A stretch of DNA of 64,000 nt from Urophycis tenuis (Eukaryota; Chordata; Actinopteri; Gadiformes; Phycidae), in assembly GCA_036785325.1 (NCBI GenBank), contig JAXIVH010000207.1:25001-89000 (forward strand), given 5' to 3'. Shown piece by piece: positions 36,008 through 49,997 of the stretch (positions within the stretch are counted from its first letter, which is position 1; the number at the start of each line of letters is the position of its first letter). Both the position numbers and the translations under genes were made by a program. Under the pieces are notes generated by a model that was not told where the DNA came from, ran no database searches, and was given only the letters and a program-made list of their open reading frames with translations.

Positions 36008-38620
36008 TTGAACTGAGAGGTGAACTGAGAGGAGAATAGTGAGGTGAACAGAGAGGTGAACTGAGAGGTGAACAGTGAGGTGAACAGAGGGGTGAACTGA
36101 GAGGTGTACAGAGAGGTGAAAAGTGAGGGGAACAGAGGGGTGAACTGAGAGGTGAACTAGGAGGTGAACAGTGAGGTGAACAGAAGGGTGAACTGAGAGG
36201 TGAACATAGAGGTGAACAGAGAGGTTAACAGAGAGTTGAACAGAGAGGTGAACACAGAGGTGAACTGAGAGGTGAAGAGAGAGGCGAACAGAGGGGTGAA
36301 CTGAGAGGTGAATTGAGAGGTGAACAGTGTGGTGAACAGAGGGGTGAACTGAGAGGTGAACACAGAGGTGAACAGAGAGGTGAACTGAGAGGTGAACAGA
36401 GAGTTGAACTGAGAGGTGAACTGAGAGGTGAACTGAGAGGTGAACTGAGAGGTGAACAGAGAGGTGAACACAGAGGTGAACTGAGAGGTGAACAGAGAGG
36501 TGAACAGAGGGGTGAACTGAGAGGTGAACAGAGAGGTGAACTGAGAGGTGAACTGAGAGATGAACTGAGAGGTGAACAGAGAGGTGAACAGTGAGTTGAA
36601 CAGAGTGGTGAACTGAGAGCTGAACAGAGGGGTGAACTGAGAGGTGAACTTATAGGTGAATGGTGAGGTGAACAGAGGGGTGAACTGAGAGGTGAACAGA
36701 GAGGTGAACAGAGAGTTGAACTGAGAGGTGAACAGTGGGGTGAAAGGAGAGTTGAACAGAGAAGTGAACTGAGAGGTGAATAGAGAGGTGAACTGAGTGG
36801 TACAGTGAGGTGAACAGTGAGGTGAACAGAGGGGTGAACTGAGAGGTGAACAGAGAGGTGAACACAGAGGTGAACAGAGAGGTGAACAGAGAGGTGAACA
36901 GAGAGTTGAACTGAGAGGTGAACAGTGGGGTGAACAGAGTGGTGAACTGAGAGGTGAACAGTGAGGTGATGAGGGGTGAACTGAGAGGTGAACAGAGAGG
37001 TGAACAGTGAGGGGAAAAAAGGGGTGAACTGGGAGGTGAACTGAGTGGTGAATAGTGAGGTGAACAGAGAGGTGAACAGAGAGGTGAACACAGAGGTGAA
37101 CAGAGAGGTGAACACATAGGTGAACACAGAGGTGAACAGAGAGGTGAACTGAGAGGTGAACAGAGAGGTGAACATAGAGGTGAACAGAGAGTTAAACAGA
37201 GAGGTGAACAGAGAGGTGAACACAGAGGTGAACTGAGAGGTGAACAGAGAGGTGAACAGAGGGGTGAACTGAGAGGTGAACTGAGAGGTGAACAGTGTGG
37301 TGAACAGAGGGGTGAACTGAGAGGTGAACAGAGAGGTGAACACAGAGGTGAACAGAGAGGTGAACTGAGAGGTGAACAGAGAGTTGAACTGAGAGGTGAA
37401 CTGAGAGGAGAATAGTGAGGTGAACAGAGAAGTGAACTGAGAGGTGAACAGTGAGGTGAACAGAGGGTTGAACTGAGAGGTGTACAGAGAGGTGAAAAGT
37501 GAGGGGAACAGAGGGGTGAACTGAGAGGTGAACTAGGAGGTGAACAGTGAGGTGAACAGAAGGGTGAACTGAGAGGTGAACAGATAGGTGAACTGAGAGG
37601 TGAACAGTGGGGTGAACAGAGTGGTGAACTGAGAGGTGAACAGTGAGGTGATGAGGGGTGAACTGAGAGGTGAACAGAGAGGTGAACAGTGAGGGGAAAA
37701 AAGGGGTGAACTGGGAGGTGAACTGAGTGGTGAATAGTGAGGTGAACAGAGAGGTGAACAGAGAGGTGAACACAGAGGTGAACAGAGAGGTGAACACATA
37801 GGTGAACACAGAGGTGAACAGAGAGGTGAACTGAGAGGTGAACAGAGAGGTGAACATAGAGGTGAACAGAGAGTTAAACAGAGAGGTGAACAGAGAGGTG
37901 AACACAGAGGTGAACTGAGAGGTGAACAGAGAGGTGAACAGAGGGGTGAACTGAGAGGTGAACTGAGAGGTGAACAGTGTGGTGAACAGAGGGGTGAACT
38001 GAGAGGTGAACAGAGAGGTGAACAGAGAGTTGAACTGAGAGGTGAACTGAGAGGAGAATAGTGAGGTGAACAGAGAAGTGAACTGAGAGGTGAACAGTGA
38101 GGTGAACAGAGGGTTGAACTGAGAGGTGTACAGAGAGGTGAAAAGTGAGGGGAACAGAGGGGTGAACTGAGAGGTGAACTAGGAGGTGAACAGTGAGTTG
38201 AACAGAGAGCTGAACTGAGAGGTGAACTTTATAGGTGAACGGTGAGGTGAACAGAGGGGTGAACTGAGAGGTGAACAGAGAGGTGAACACAGAGGTGAAC
38301 AGAGAGGTGAACGGAGAGGTGAACAGTGAGGTGAACTAAGAGTTGAACTGAGAGCTGAACAGAGAGGTGAACAGAGAGGTGAACTGAGAGGTGAACAGTG
38401 AGGTGAACAGAGGGGTGAACTGAGAGGTGAACTGAGAGGTGAAAAGTGAGGTGAACAGAGGGGTGAACTGAGAGGTGAACAGAGAGGTGAACTGAGAGGT
38501 GAACAGAGAGGTGAACAGAGAGGTGAACAGTGAGGTGAACTGAGGGGTGAACTGAGAGGTGAACAGAGAGGTGAACAGAGAGGTGAAAAGAGAGGTGAAC
38601 AGAGAGGTGAACAGAGAGTT
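36008..38620 (+). repeat. Bridge block between the two higher-order families
   Basis: No gene is present. Units here form their own local copies: from about 36,915 to 37,490 the string recurs at offset 682 (GATGAGGGG at 36,966 and 37,648; A6 landmark at 37,011 and 37,693). The second copy has lost about 36 bases near 38,010. A unit with GAGTGGTACAG near 36,796, lacking two bases, also recurs near 43,126 and 51,894. Part of the block (37,591-38,548) is duplicated at 49,040. Confidence 0.83.
37591..38548 (+). repeat. 958-bp segment, copy 1 (partner 49,040-49,997)
   Basis: The order of variants is the same at offset 11,449, including the CTTTATAGG landmark (38,227 and 49,676), the A6 landmark (37,693 and 49,142) and the TGAGTTGAACAG unit. 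One substitution was seen: C at 38,396, T at 49,845. The match stops sharply after 38,548. Confidence 0.87.
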
Positions 38621-41600
38621 GAACAGAGGGCTGAACTGAGAGGTGAACTTTATAGGTGAACGGTGAGGTGAACAGAGGGGTGAACTGAGAGGTGAACAGA
38701 GAGGTGAACACAGAGGTGAACAGAGAGGTGAACGGAGAGGTGAACAGAGAGGTGAACTAAGAGGTGAACTGAGAGCTGAACAGAGAGGTGAACTGAGAGG
38801 TGAACAGTGAGGTTAACAGAGAGTTGAACAGTGAGGTGAACGCAGAGGTGAACAGAGAGGTGAACAGTGAGGTGAACAGAGAGGTAAACTGAGAGGTGAA
38901 CGGAGAGGTGAACAGAGAGGTGAACTGAGAGGTGAACAGTGAGGTGAACAGAGGGTCGAACTGAGAGGTGAACAGAGAGGTGAACAGAGGGGTGAACTGA
39001 GAAGTGAACTGAGAGGTGAACAGAGAGGTGAACTGAGAGTTGAATAGAGACGTGAACAAAGGGGTGTAACGAGAAGTGAACTGAGAGGTGAACAATGAGG
39101 TGAACAGAGGAGTGAACTGAGAGGCAAACAGTGAGGTGAACAGAGGGGTGAACTGAGAGGTGAACAGAGAGGTGAACTGAGTGGTGAGCAGTGAGGTGAA
39201 CAGTGAGGTGAACAGAGGGGGTGAACTGAGAGGTGAACAGTGAGGTGAACAGAGGGGTGAACTGAGAGGTGAATTGAGAGGTGAAGAGTGAGGTGAACAG
39301 AGGGTTGAACTGAGAGGTGAACTGAGAGGTGAACAGTGAAGTGAACAGAGGGGTGAACTGGGCGGTGAGCAGAGAGGTGAACTGAGAGGTGAACACAGAG
39401 GTGAACAGAGAGGTGAACTGAGAGGTGAACAAAGAGGTGAACTGAGAGATGAACAGTGGGGTGAACAGAGAGGTGAACAGAGAGGTGAACTGAGAGGTGA
39501 ATAGTGAGGTTAACAGAGAGGTGAACTGAGAGGTGTACAGAGAGGTGAACAGTGAAGGGAAAAGAGGGGTGAACTGAGAGGTGAACAGAGAGTTGAACTG
39601 TGGGGTGAACAGAGGGGTGAACTGAGAGGTGAAAAGTGAGGTGAACAGAGAGGTGAACAGAGGGGTGAACTGAGAGGTGAATACTGAGGTGAACAGAGGG
39701 GTGAACAGAGAGGTGAACAGAGAGTTGAACAGAGGGCTGAACTGAGAGGTGAACTTTATAGGTGAACGGTGAGGTGAACAGAGGGGTGAACTGAGAGGTG
39801 AACAGAGAGGTGAACACAGAGGTGAACAGAGAGGTGAACGGAGAGGTGAACAGAGAGGTGAACTAAGAGGTGAACTGAGAGGTGAACAAAGAGGTGAACA
39901 GAGCGGTGAACAGAGAGGTGAACTGAGAGGTGAACAAAGAGGTGAACAGAGCGGTGAACAGAGAGGTGAACTGAGAGGTGAACTGAGAGGTGAACAGAGA
40001 GGTGAACACAGAGGTGAACTGAGAGGTGAACAGAGAGGTGAACAGAGGGGTGAACTGAGAGGTGAACAGAGAGGTGAACTGAGAGGTGAACTGAGAGATG
40101 AACTGAGAGGTGAACAGAGAGGTGAACAGTGAGGTGAACTGAGAGGTGAACAGTGAGGTGATGAGGGGTGAACTGAGAGGTGAACAGTGAGGAGAATAGT
40201 GAGGTGAACAGAGAGGTGAACTGAGAGGTGAACAGTGAGGTGAACAGAGGGGTGAACTGAGAGGTGAACAGAGAGGTGAAAAGTGAGGGGAACAGAGGGG
40301 TGAACTGAGAGGTGAACTAGGAGGTGAACAGTGAGGTGAACAGAAGGGTGAACTGAGAGGTGAACATAGAGGTGAACAGAGAGGTTAACAGAGAGTTGAA
40401 CAGAGAGGTGAACACAGAGGTGAACTGAGAGGTGAACAAAGAGGTGAACAGAGCGGTGAACAGAGAGGTGAACAAAGAGGTGAACTGAGAGGTGAACTGA
40501 GAGGTGAACTGAGAGGTGAACTGAGAGGTGAACAGAGAGGTGAACACAGAGGTGAACTGAGAGGTGAACAGAGAGGTGACAGAGGGGTGAACTGAGAGGT
40601 GAACAGAGAGGTGAACTGAGAGGTGAACTGAGAGATGAACTGAGAGGTGAACAGAGAGGTGAACAGTGAGGTGAACAGAGAGTTGAACTGAGAGGTGAAC
40701 AGTGGGGTGAAAGGAGAGTTGAACAGAGAAGTGAACTGAGAGGTGAATAGAGAGGTGAACTGAGTGGTGAGCAGTGAGGTGAACAGTGAGGTGAACAGAG
40801 GGGTGAACTGAGAGGTGAACAGAGAGGTGAACACAGAGGTGAACAGAGAGGTGAACAGAGAGGTGAACAGAGAGTTGAACTGAGAGGTGAACAGTGGGGT
40901 GAACAGAGTGGTGAACTGAGAGGTGAACGGAGAGGTGAACAGAGATGTACAGTGAGGTGAACACAGGGGTCAACTGAGAGGTGAACGGAGAGGTGAACAG
41001 AGAGTTGAACTAAGAGGTGAACTGAGAGGTGAACAGAGAGGTGAACAGTGAGGTGAACGCAGAGGTGAACAGAGAGGTGAACAGTGAGGTGAACAGTGAA
41101 CTGAGAGGTGAACGGAGAGGTGAACAGAGAGGTGTACTGAGAGGTGAACAGTGAGGTGAACTGAGAGGTGAACAGTGAGGTGATGAGGGGTGAACTGAGA
41201 GGTGAACAGAGAGGTGTACAGTGAGGGGAAAAAAGGGGTGAACTGGGAGGTGAACTGAGTGGTGAATAGTGAGGTGAACAGAGAGGTGAACAGAGAGGTG
41301 AACACAGAGGTGAACAGAGAGGTGAACACATAGGTGAACACAGAGGTGAACAGAGAGGTGAACTGAGAGGTGAACAGAGAGGTGAACATAGAGGTGAACA
41401 GAGAGTTAAACAGAGAGGTGAACAGAGAGGTGAACACAGAGGTGAACTGAGAGGTGAACAGAGAGGTGAACAGAGGGGTGAACTGAGAGGTGAACTGAGA
41501 GGTGAACAGTGTGGTGAACAGAGGGGTGAACTGAGAGGTAACAGAGAGGTGAACACAGAGGTGAACAGAGAGGTGAACTGAGAGGTGAACAGAGAGTTGA

Positions 41601-44600
41601 ACTGAGAGGTGAACTGAGAGGAGAATAGTGAGGTGAACAGAGAAGTGAACTGAGAGGTGAACAGTGAGGTGAACAGAGGGGTGAACTGAGAGGTGTACAG
41701 AGAGGTGAAAAGTGAGGGGAACAGAGGGGTGAACTGAGAGGTGAACTAGGAGGTGAACAGTGAGGTGAACAGAGGGGTGAACTGAGAGGTGAACAGTGAG
41801 GTGAACAGAGAGGTGAACTGAGAGGTGAATAGTGAGGTGAACTGAGAGGTGAACAGTGAGGTGATGAGGGGTGTGAGAGGTGAACAGAGAGGTGAACAGT
41901 GAGGGGAAAAAAGGGGTGAACTGGGAGGTGAACTGAGTGGTGAATAGTGAGGTGAACAGAGAGGTGAACAGAGAGGTGAACACAGAGGTGAACAGAGAGG
42001 TGAACACATAGGTGAACACAGAGGTGAACAGAGAGGTGAACTGAGAGGTGAACAGAGAGGTGAACATAGAGGTGAACAGAGAGTTAAACAGAGAGGTGAA
42101 CAGAGAGGTGAACACAGAGGTGAACAGAGGGGTGAACTGAGAGGTGAACTGAGAGGTGAACAGTGTGGTGAACAGAGGGGTGAACTGAGAGGTGAACAGA
42201 GAGGTGAACACAGAGGTGAACAGAGAGGTGAACTGAGAGGTGAACACAGAGTTGAACTGAGAGGTGAACTGAGAGGAGAATAGTGAGGTGAACAGAGAGG
42301 TGAACTGAGAGGTGAACAGTGAGGTGAACAGAGGGGTGAACTGAGAGGTGTACAGAGAGGTGAAAAGTGAGGGGAACAGAGGGGTGAACTGAGAGGTGAA
42401 CTAGGAGGTGAACAGTGAGGTGAACAGAAGGGTGAACTGAGAGGTGAACATAGAGGTGAACAGAGAGGTTAACAGAGAGTTGAACAGAGAGGTGAACACA
42501 GAGGTGAACTGAGAGGTGAAGAGAGAGGTGAACAGAGGGGTGAACTGAGAGGTGAACTGAGAGGTGAACAGTGTGGTGAACAGAGGGTTGAACTGAGAGG
42601 TGAACACAGAGGTGAACAGAGAGGTGAACGGAGAGGTGAACAGAGAGGTGAACTAAGAGGTGAACTGAGAGGTGAACAAAGAGGTGAACAAAGCGGTGAA
42701 CAGAGAGGTGAACAGAGAGGTGAACTGAGAGGTGAACTGAGAGGTGAACTGAGAGGTGAACAGAGAGGTGAACACAGAGGTGAACTGAGAGGTGAACAGA
42801 GAGGTGAACAGAGGGGTGAACTGAGAGGTGAACAGAGAGGTGAACTGAGAGGTGAACTGAGAGGTGAACAGAGAGGTGAACAGTGAGGTGAACAGAGTGG
42901 TGAACTGAGAGCTGAACAGAGGGGTGAACTGAGAGGTGAACTTATAGGTGAATGGTGAGGTGAACAGAGGGGTGAACTGAGAGGTGAACAGAGAGGTGAA
43001 CACAGAGGTGAACAGAGAGGTGAACTGAGAGGTGAACAGAGAGTTGAACTGAGAGGTGAACAGTGGGGTGAAAGGAGAGTTGAACAGAGAAGTGAACTGA
43101 GAGGTGAATAGAGAGGTGAACTGAGTGGTACAGTGAGGTGAACAGTGAGGTGAACAGAGGGGTGAACTGAGAGGTGAACAGAGAGGTGAACACAGAGGTG
43201 ACCAGAGAGGTGAACAGAGAGGTGAACAGAGAGTTGAACTGAGAGGTGAACAGTGGGGTGAACAGAGTGGTGAACTGAGAGGTGAACTGAGAGGTGAAAA
43301 GTGAGGTGAACAGAGGGGTGAACTGAGAGGTGAACAGAGAGGTGAACTGAGAGGTGAACAGAGAGGTGAACAGAGAGGTGAACAGTGAGGTGAACAGAGG
43401 GGTGAACTGAGAGGTGAACAGTGAGGTGAATAGAGAGGTAAACACAGAGGTGAACTGAGAGGTGAACTGAGAGGTGAACATTGAGTTGAACAGTGAAGGG
43501 AACAGAGGGGTGAACTGAGAGGTGAACTGAGAGGTGAACAGAGGAGTGAAGTGAGAGGTGAACTGAGAGTTAAACAGTGAGGTGGACAGAGAGGTGAACA
43601 GAGAGGTGAATTGAGAGGTGAACAGTGGGGTGAAAGGAGAGTTGAACAGAGAAGTGAACTGAGAGGTGAATAGAGAGGTGAACTGAGTGGTGAGCAGTGA
43701 GGTGAACAGTGAGGTGAACAGAGGGTTGAACTGAGAGGTGAACAGAGAGGTGAACACAGAGGTGAACAGAGAGGTGAACAGAGAGGTGAACAGAGAGTTG
43801 AACTGAGAGGTGAACAGTGGGGTGAACAGAGTGGTGAACTGAGAGGTGAACTGAGAGGTGAACTAAGAGGTGAACTGAGAGGTGAACAGAGAGGTGAACA
43901 GTGAGGTGAACGCAGAGGTGAACAGAGAGGTGAACAGTGAGGTGAACAGTGAACTGAGAGGTGAACGGAGAGGTGAACAGAGAGGTGAACTGAGAGGTGA
44001 ACAGTGAGGTGAACTGAGAGGTGAACAGTGAGGTGATGAGGGGTGAACTGAGAGGTGAACAGAGAGGTGAACAGTGAGGGGAAAAAAGGGGTGAACTGGG
44101 AGGTGAACTGAGTGGTGAATAGTGAGGTGAACAGAGAGGTGAACACAGAGGTGAACAGAGAGGTGAACACATAGGTGAACACAGAGGTGAACAGAGAGGT
44201 GAACTGAGAGGTGAACAGAGAGGTGAACATAGAGGTGAACAGAGAGTTAAACAGAGAGGTGAACAGAGAGGTGAAGACAGAGGTGAACAGAGGGGTGAAC
44301 TGAGAGGTGAACTGAGAGGTGAACAGTGTGGTGAACAGAGGGGTGAACTGAGAGGTGAACAGAGAGGTGAACACAGAGGTGAACAGAGAGGTGAACTGAG
44401 AGGTGAACAGAGAGTTGAACTGAGAGGTGAACTGAGAGGAGAATAGTGAGGTGAACAGAGAGGTGAACTGAGAGGTGAACAGTGAGGTGAACAGAGGGGT
44501 GAACTGAGAGGTGTACAGAGAGGTGAAAAGTGAGGGAAACAGAGGGGTGAACTGAGAGGTGAACTAGGAGGTGAACAGTGAGGTGAACAGAAGGGTGAAC

Positions 44601-46210
44601 TGAGAGGTGAACAGATAGGTGAACAGTGAGGTGAACAGAGAGGTGAACTGAGAGGTGAACAGTGAGGTGAACAGAGAGGTGAACTGAGAGGTGAATAGTG
44701 AGGTGAACAGAGGGGTGAACTGAGAGGTGAACTGAGAGGTGAAAAGTGAGGTGAACAGAGGGGTGAACTGAGAGGTGACTGGAGAGGTGAACTGAGAGGT
44801 GAACAGAGGGGTGAACTGAGAGGTGAACAGAGAGGTGAACAGTGAGGTGAACTGAGGGGTGAACTGAGAGGTGAACAGAGAGGTGAACAGAGAGGTGAAC
44901 AGAGAGGTGAACAGAGAGTTGAACAGAGGGGTGAACTGAGAGGTGAACTTTATAGGTGAACGGTGAGGTGAACAGAGGGGTGAACTGAGAGGTGAACAGA
45001 GAGGTGAACACAGAGGTGAACAGAGAGGTGAACGGAGAGGTGAACAGAGAGGTTAACTAAGAGGTGAACTGAGAGCTGAACAGAGAGGTGAACAGTGAGG
45101 TGAACGCAGAGGTGAACAGAGAGGTGAACTGAGAGGTGAACGGAGAGGTGAACAGTGGGGTGAAAGGAGAGTTGAACAGAGAAGTGAACTGAGAGGTGAA
45201 TAGAGAGGTGAACTGAGTGGTGAGCAGTGAGGTGAACAGTGAGGTGAACAGAGGGGTGAACTGAGAGGTGAACAGAGAGGTGAACACAGAGGTGAACAGA
45301 GAGGTGAACAGAGAGGTGAACAGAGAGTTGAACTGAGAGGTGAACAGTGGGGTGAACAGAGTGGTGAACTGAGAGGTGAACTGAGAGGTGAACAGAGAGG
45401 TGAACAGTGAGGTGAACAGAGGGGTCAACTGAGAGGTGAACGGAGAGGTGAACAGAGAGGTGAACTAAGAGGTGAACTGAGAGGTGAACAGAGAGGTGAA
45501 CAGTGAGGTGAACGCAGAGGTGAACAGAGAGGTGAACAGTGAGGTGAACAGTGAACTGAGAGGTGAACGGAGAGGTGAACAGAGAGGTGAACTGAGAGGT
45601 GAACAGTGAGGTGAACTGAGAGGTGAACAGTGAGGTGATGAGGGGTTAACTGAGAGGTGAACAAAGAGGTGAACAGTGAGGGGAAAAAAGGGGTGAACTG
45701 GGAGGTGAACTGAGTGGTGAATAGTGAGGTGAACACAGAGGTGAACAGAGAGGTGAACACATAGGTGAACACAGAGGTGAACAGAGAGGTGAACTGAGAG
45801 GTGAACAGAGAGGTGAACATAGAGGTGAACAGAGAGTTAAACAGAGAGGTGAACAGAGAGGTGAAGACAGAGGTGAACAGAGGGGTGAACTGAGAGGTGA
45901 ACTGAGAGGTGAACAGTGTGGTGAACAGAGGGGTGAACTGAGAGGTGAACAGAGAGGTGAACACAGAGGTGAACAGAGAGGTGAACTGAGAGGTGAACAG
46001 AGAGTTGAACTGAGAGGTGAACTGAGAGGAGAATAGTGAGGTGAACAGAGAGGTGAACTGAGAGGTGAACAGTGAGGTGAACAGAGGGGTGAACTGAGAG
46101 GTGTACAGAGAGGTGAAAAGTGAGGGGAACAGAGGGCTGAACTGAGAGGTGAACTAGGAGGTGAACAGTGAGGTGAACAGAAGGGTGAACTGAGAGGTGA
46201 ACAGATAGGT
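38621..46210 (+). repeat. Second higher-order family, copy R1 (7,590 bp)
   Basis: The copy begins at a GAACAGAGGG string followed by the CTTTATAGG landmark (38,648) and ends where the same string returns at 46,211. Against R2 the offset steps through 7,590, 8,020, 7,905, 8,780, 8,768 and 8,816, showing segment gains and losses of whole strings between copies. It contains a 13-base unit with GGGGGTGAAC near 39,217 and GTGTAAC near 39,064, both repeated in R2 and R3. No gene is present. Confidence 0.86.
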
Positions 46211-49039
46211 GAACAGAGGGCTGAACTGAGAGGTGAACTTTATAGGTGAACGGTGAGGTGAACAGAGGGGTGAACTGAGAGGTGAACAGAGAGGTGAACA
46301 CAGAGGTGAACAGAGAGGTGAACGGAGAGGTGAACAGAGAGGTGAACTAAGAGGTGAACTGAGAGCTGAACAGAGAGGTGAACAGTGAGGTGAACGCAGA
46401 GGTGAACAGAGAGGTGAACAGTGAGGTGAACAGAGAGGTGAACTGAGAGGTGAACGGAGAGGTGAACAGAGAGGTGAACTGAGAGGTGAACAGTGAGGTG
46501 AACAGAGGGGTGAACTGAGAGGTGAACAGAGAGGTGAACTGAGAGGTGAACAGAGAGCTGAACAGAGAGGTGAACAGTGAGGTGAACTGAGGGTTTAACT
46601 GAGAGGTGAACAGAGAGGTGAACAGAGAGGTGAAAAGAGAGGTGAACAGAGAGGTGAACAGAGAGGTGAACAGAGCGGTGAACAGAGAGGTGAACAAAGA
46701 GGTGAACTGAGAGGTGAACTGAGAGGTGAACTGAGAGGTGAACTGAGAGGTGAACAGAGAGGTGAACACAGAGGTGAACTGAGAGGTGAACAGAGAGGTG
46801 AACAGAGGGGTGAACTGAGAGCTGAACAGAGAAGTGAACAGTGAGGTGAACGCAGAGGTGAACAGAGAGGTGAACAGTGAGGTGAACAGAGAGGTGAACT
46901 GAGAGGTGAACGGAGAGGTGAACAGAGAGGTGAACTGAGAGGTGAACAGTGAGGTGAACAGAGGGTCGAACTGAGAGGTGAACAGAGAGGTGAACAGAGG
47001 GGTGAACTGAGAAGTGAACTGAGAGGTGAACAGAGAGGTGAACTGAGAGTTGAATAGAGACGTGAACAAAGGGGTGTAACGAGAAGTGAACTGAGAGGTG
47101 AACAATGAGGTGAACAGAGGAGTGAACTGAGAGGCAAACAGTGAGGTGAACAGAGGGGTGAACTGAGAGGTGAACAGAGAGGTGAACTGAGTGGTGAGCA
47201 GTGAGGTGAACAGTGAGGTGAACAGAGGGGGTGAACTGAGAGGTGAACTGAGAGGTGAACAGTGAGGTGAACAGAGGGGTGAACTGAGAGGTGAATTGAG
47301 AGGTGAAGAGTGAGGTGAACAGAGGGTTGAACTGAGAGGTGAACTGAGAGGTGAACAGTGAAGTGAACAGAGGGGTGAACTGGGAGGTGAGCAGAGAGGT
47401 GAACTGAGAGGTGAACACAGGTGAACAGAGAGGTGAACTGAGAGGTGAACAAAGAGGTGAACTGAGAGATGAACAGTGGGGTGAACAGAGAGGTGAACAG
47501 AGAGGTGAACTGAGAGGTGAATAGTGAGGTTAACAGAGAGGTGAACTGAGAGGTGTACAGAGAGGTGAACAGTGAAGGGAAAAGAGGGGTGAACTGAGAG
47601 GTGAACAGAGAGTTGAACTGTGGGGTGAACAGAGGGGTGAACTGAGAGGTGAAAAGTGAGGTGAACAGAGAGGTGAACAGAGGGGTGAACTGAGAGGTGA
47701 ATACTGAGGTGAACAGAGGGGTGAACAGAGAGGTGAACAGAGAGTTGAACAGAGGGCTGAACTGAGAGGTGAACTTTATAGGTGAACGGTGAGGTGAACA
47801 GAGGGGTGAACTGAGAGGTGAACAGAGAGGTGAACACAGAGGTGAACAGAGAGGTGAACGGAGAGGTGAACAGAGAGGTGAACTAAGAGGTGAACTGAGA
47901 GGTGAACAAAGAGGTGAACAGAGCGGTGAACAGAGAGGTGAACTGAGAGGTGAACAAAGAGGTGAACAGAGCGGTGAACAGAGAGGTGAACTGAGAGGTG
48001 AACTGAGAGGTGAACAGAGAGGTGAACACAGAGGTGAACTGAGAGGTGAACAGAGAGGTGAACAGAGGGGTGAACTGAGAGGTGAACAGAGAGGTGAACT
48101 GAGAGGTGAACTGAGAGGTGAACTGAGAGGTGAACAGTGAGGTGAACAGAGGGGTGAACTGAGAGGTGAACAGAGAGGTGAAAAGTGAGGGGAACAGAGG
48201 GGTGAACTGAGAGGTGAACTAGGAGGTGAACAGTGAGGTGAACAGAAGGGTGAACTGAGAGGTGAACATAGAGGTGAACAGAGAGGTTAACAGAGAGTTG
48301 AACAGAGAGGTGAACACAGAGGTGAACTGAGAGGTGAACAAAGAGGTGAACAGAGCGGTGAACAGAGAGGTGAACAAAGAGGTGAACTGAGAGGTGAACT
48401 GAGAGGTGAACTGAGAGGTGAACTGAGAGGTGAACAGAGAGGTGAACACAGAGGTGAACTGAGAGGTGAACAGAGAGGTGAACAGAGGGGTGAACTGAGA
48501 GGTGAACAGAGAGGTGAACTGAGAGGTGAACTGAGAGATGAACTGAGAGGTGAACAGAGAGGTGAACAGTGAGGTGAACAGAGAGTTGAACTGAGAGGTG
48601 AACAGTGGGGTGAAAGGAGAGTTGAACAGAGAAGTGAACTGAGAGGTGAATAGAGAGGTGAACTGAGTGGTGAGCAGTGAGGTGAACAGTGAGGTGAACA
48701 GAGGGGTGAACTGAGAGGTGAACAGAGAGGTGAACACAGAGGTGAACAGAGAGGTGAACAGAGAGGTGAACAGAGAGTTGAACTGAGAGGTGAACAGTGG
48801 GGTGAACAGAGTGGTGAACTGAGAGGTGAACGGAGAGGTGAACAGAGAGGTGAACAGTGAGGTGAACACAGGGGTCAACTGAGAGGTGAACGGAGAGGTG
48901 AACAGAGAGTTGAACTAAGAGGTGAACTGAGAGGTGAACAGAGAGGTGAACAGTGAGGTGAACGCAGAGGTGAACAGAGAGGTGAACAGTGAGGTGAACA
49001 GTGAACTGAGAGGTGAACGGAGAGGTGAACAGAGAGGTG

Positions 49040-49997
49040 AACTGAGAGGTGAACAGTGGGGTGAACAGAGTGGTGAACTGAGAGGTGAACAGTGAGGTGA
49101 TGAGGGGTGAACTGAGAGGTGAACAGAGAGGTGAACAGTGAGGGGAAAAAAGGGGTGAACTGGGAGGTGAACTGAGTGGTGAATAGTGAGGTGAACAGAG
49201 AGGTGAACAGAGAGGTGAACACAGAGGTGAACAGAGAGGTGAACACATAGGTGAACACAGAGGTGAACAGAGAGGTGAACTGAGAGGTGAACAGAGAGGT
49301 GAACATAGAGGTGAACAGAGAGTTAAACAGAGAGGTGAACAGAGAGGTGAACACAGAGGTGAACTGAGAGGTGAACAGAGAGGTGAACAGAGGGGTGAAC
49401 TGAGAGGTGAACTGAGAGGTGAACAGTGTGGTGAACAGAGGGGTGAACTGAGAGGTGAACAGAGAGGTGAACAGAGAGTTGAACTGAGAGGTGAACTGAG
49501 AGGAGAATAGTGAGGTGAACAGAGAAGTGAACTGAGAGGTGAACAGTGAGGTGAACAGAGGGTTGAACTGAGAGGTGTACAGAGAGGTGAAAAGTGAGGG
49601 GAACAGAGGGGTGAACTGAGAGGTGAACTAGGAGGTGAACAGTGAGTTGAACAGAGAGCTGAACTGAGAGGTGAACTTTATAGGTGAACGGTGAGGTGAA
49701 CAGAGGGGTGAACTGAGAGGTGAACAGAGAGGTGAACACAGAGGTGAACAGAGAGGTGAACGGAGAGGTGAACAGTGAGGTGAACTAAGAGTTGAACTGA
49801 GAGCTGAACAGAGAGGTGAACAGAGAGGTGAACTGAGAGGTGAATAGTGAGGTGAACAGAGGGGTGAACTGAGAGGTGAACTGAGAGGTGAAAAGTGAGG
49901 TGAACAGAGGGGTGAACTGAGAGGTGAACAGAGAGGTGAACTGAGAGGTGAACAGAGAGGTGAACAGAGAGGTGAACAGTGAGGTGAACTGAGGGGT
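49040..49997 (+). repeat. 958-bp segment, copy 2 (partner 37,591-38,548)
   Basis: This copy sits inside R2, at the place where R1 lacks it. The right junction near 49,998 switches into a GATGAGGGG string that then matches R1 from about 41,255 at offset 8,780. Confidence 0.87.

Noticed and set aside
36008..38620. Mobile element or unique insert at the break between the two higher-order families
   Set aside because: The bridge contains only the same 12-base units with local duplications. No terminal repeats, target-site duplication or foreign sequence were seen.
38650..41556. Minus-strand open frame of 968 codons
   Set aside because: Same reason: it changes from CSPL to LFTS to SVHL and back. 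It only reflects the absence of TTA, CTA and TCA in most plus-strand units.
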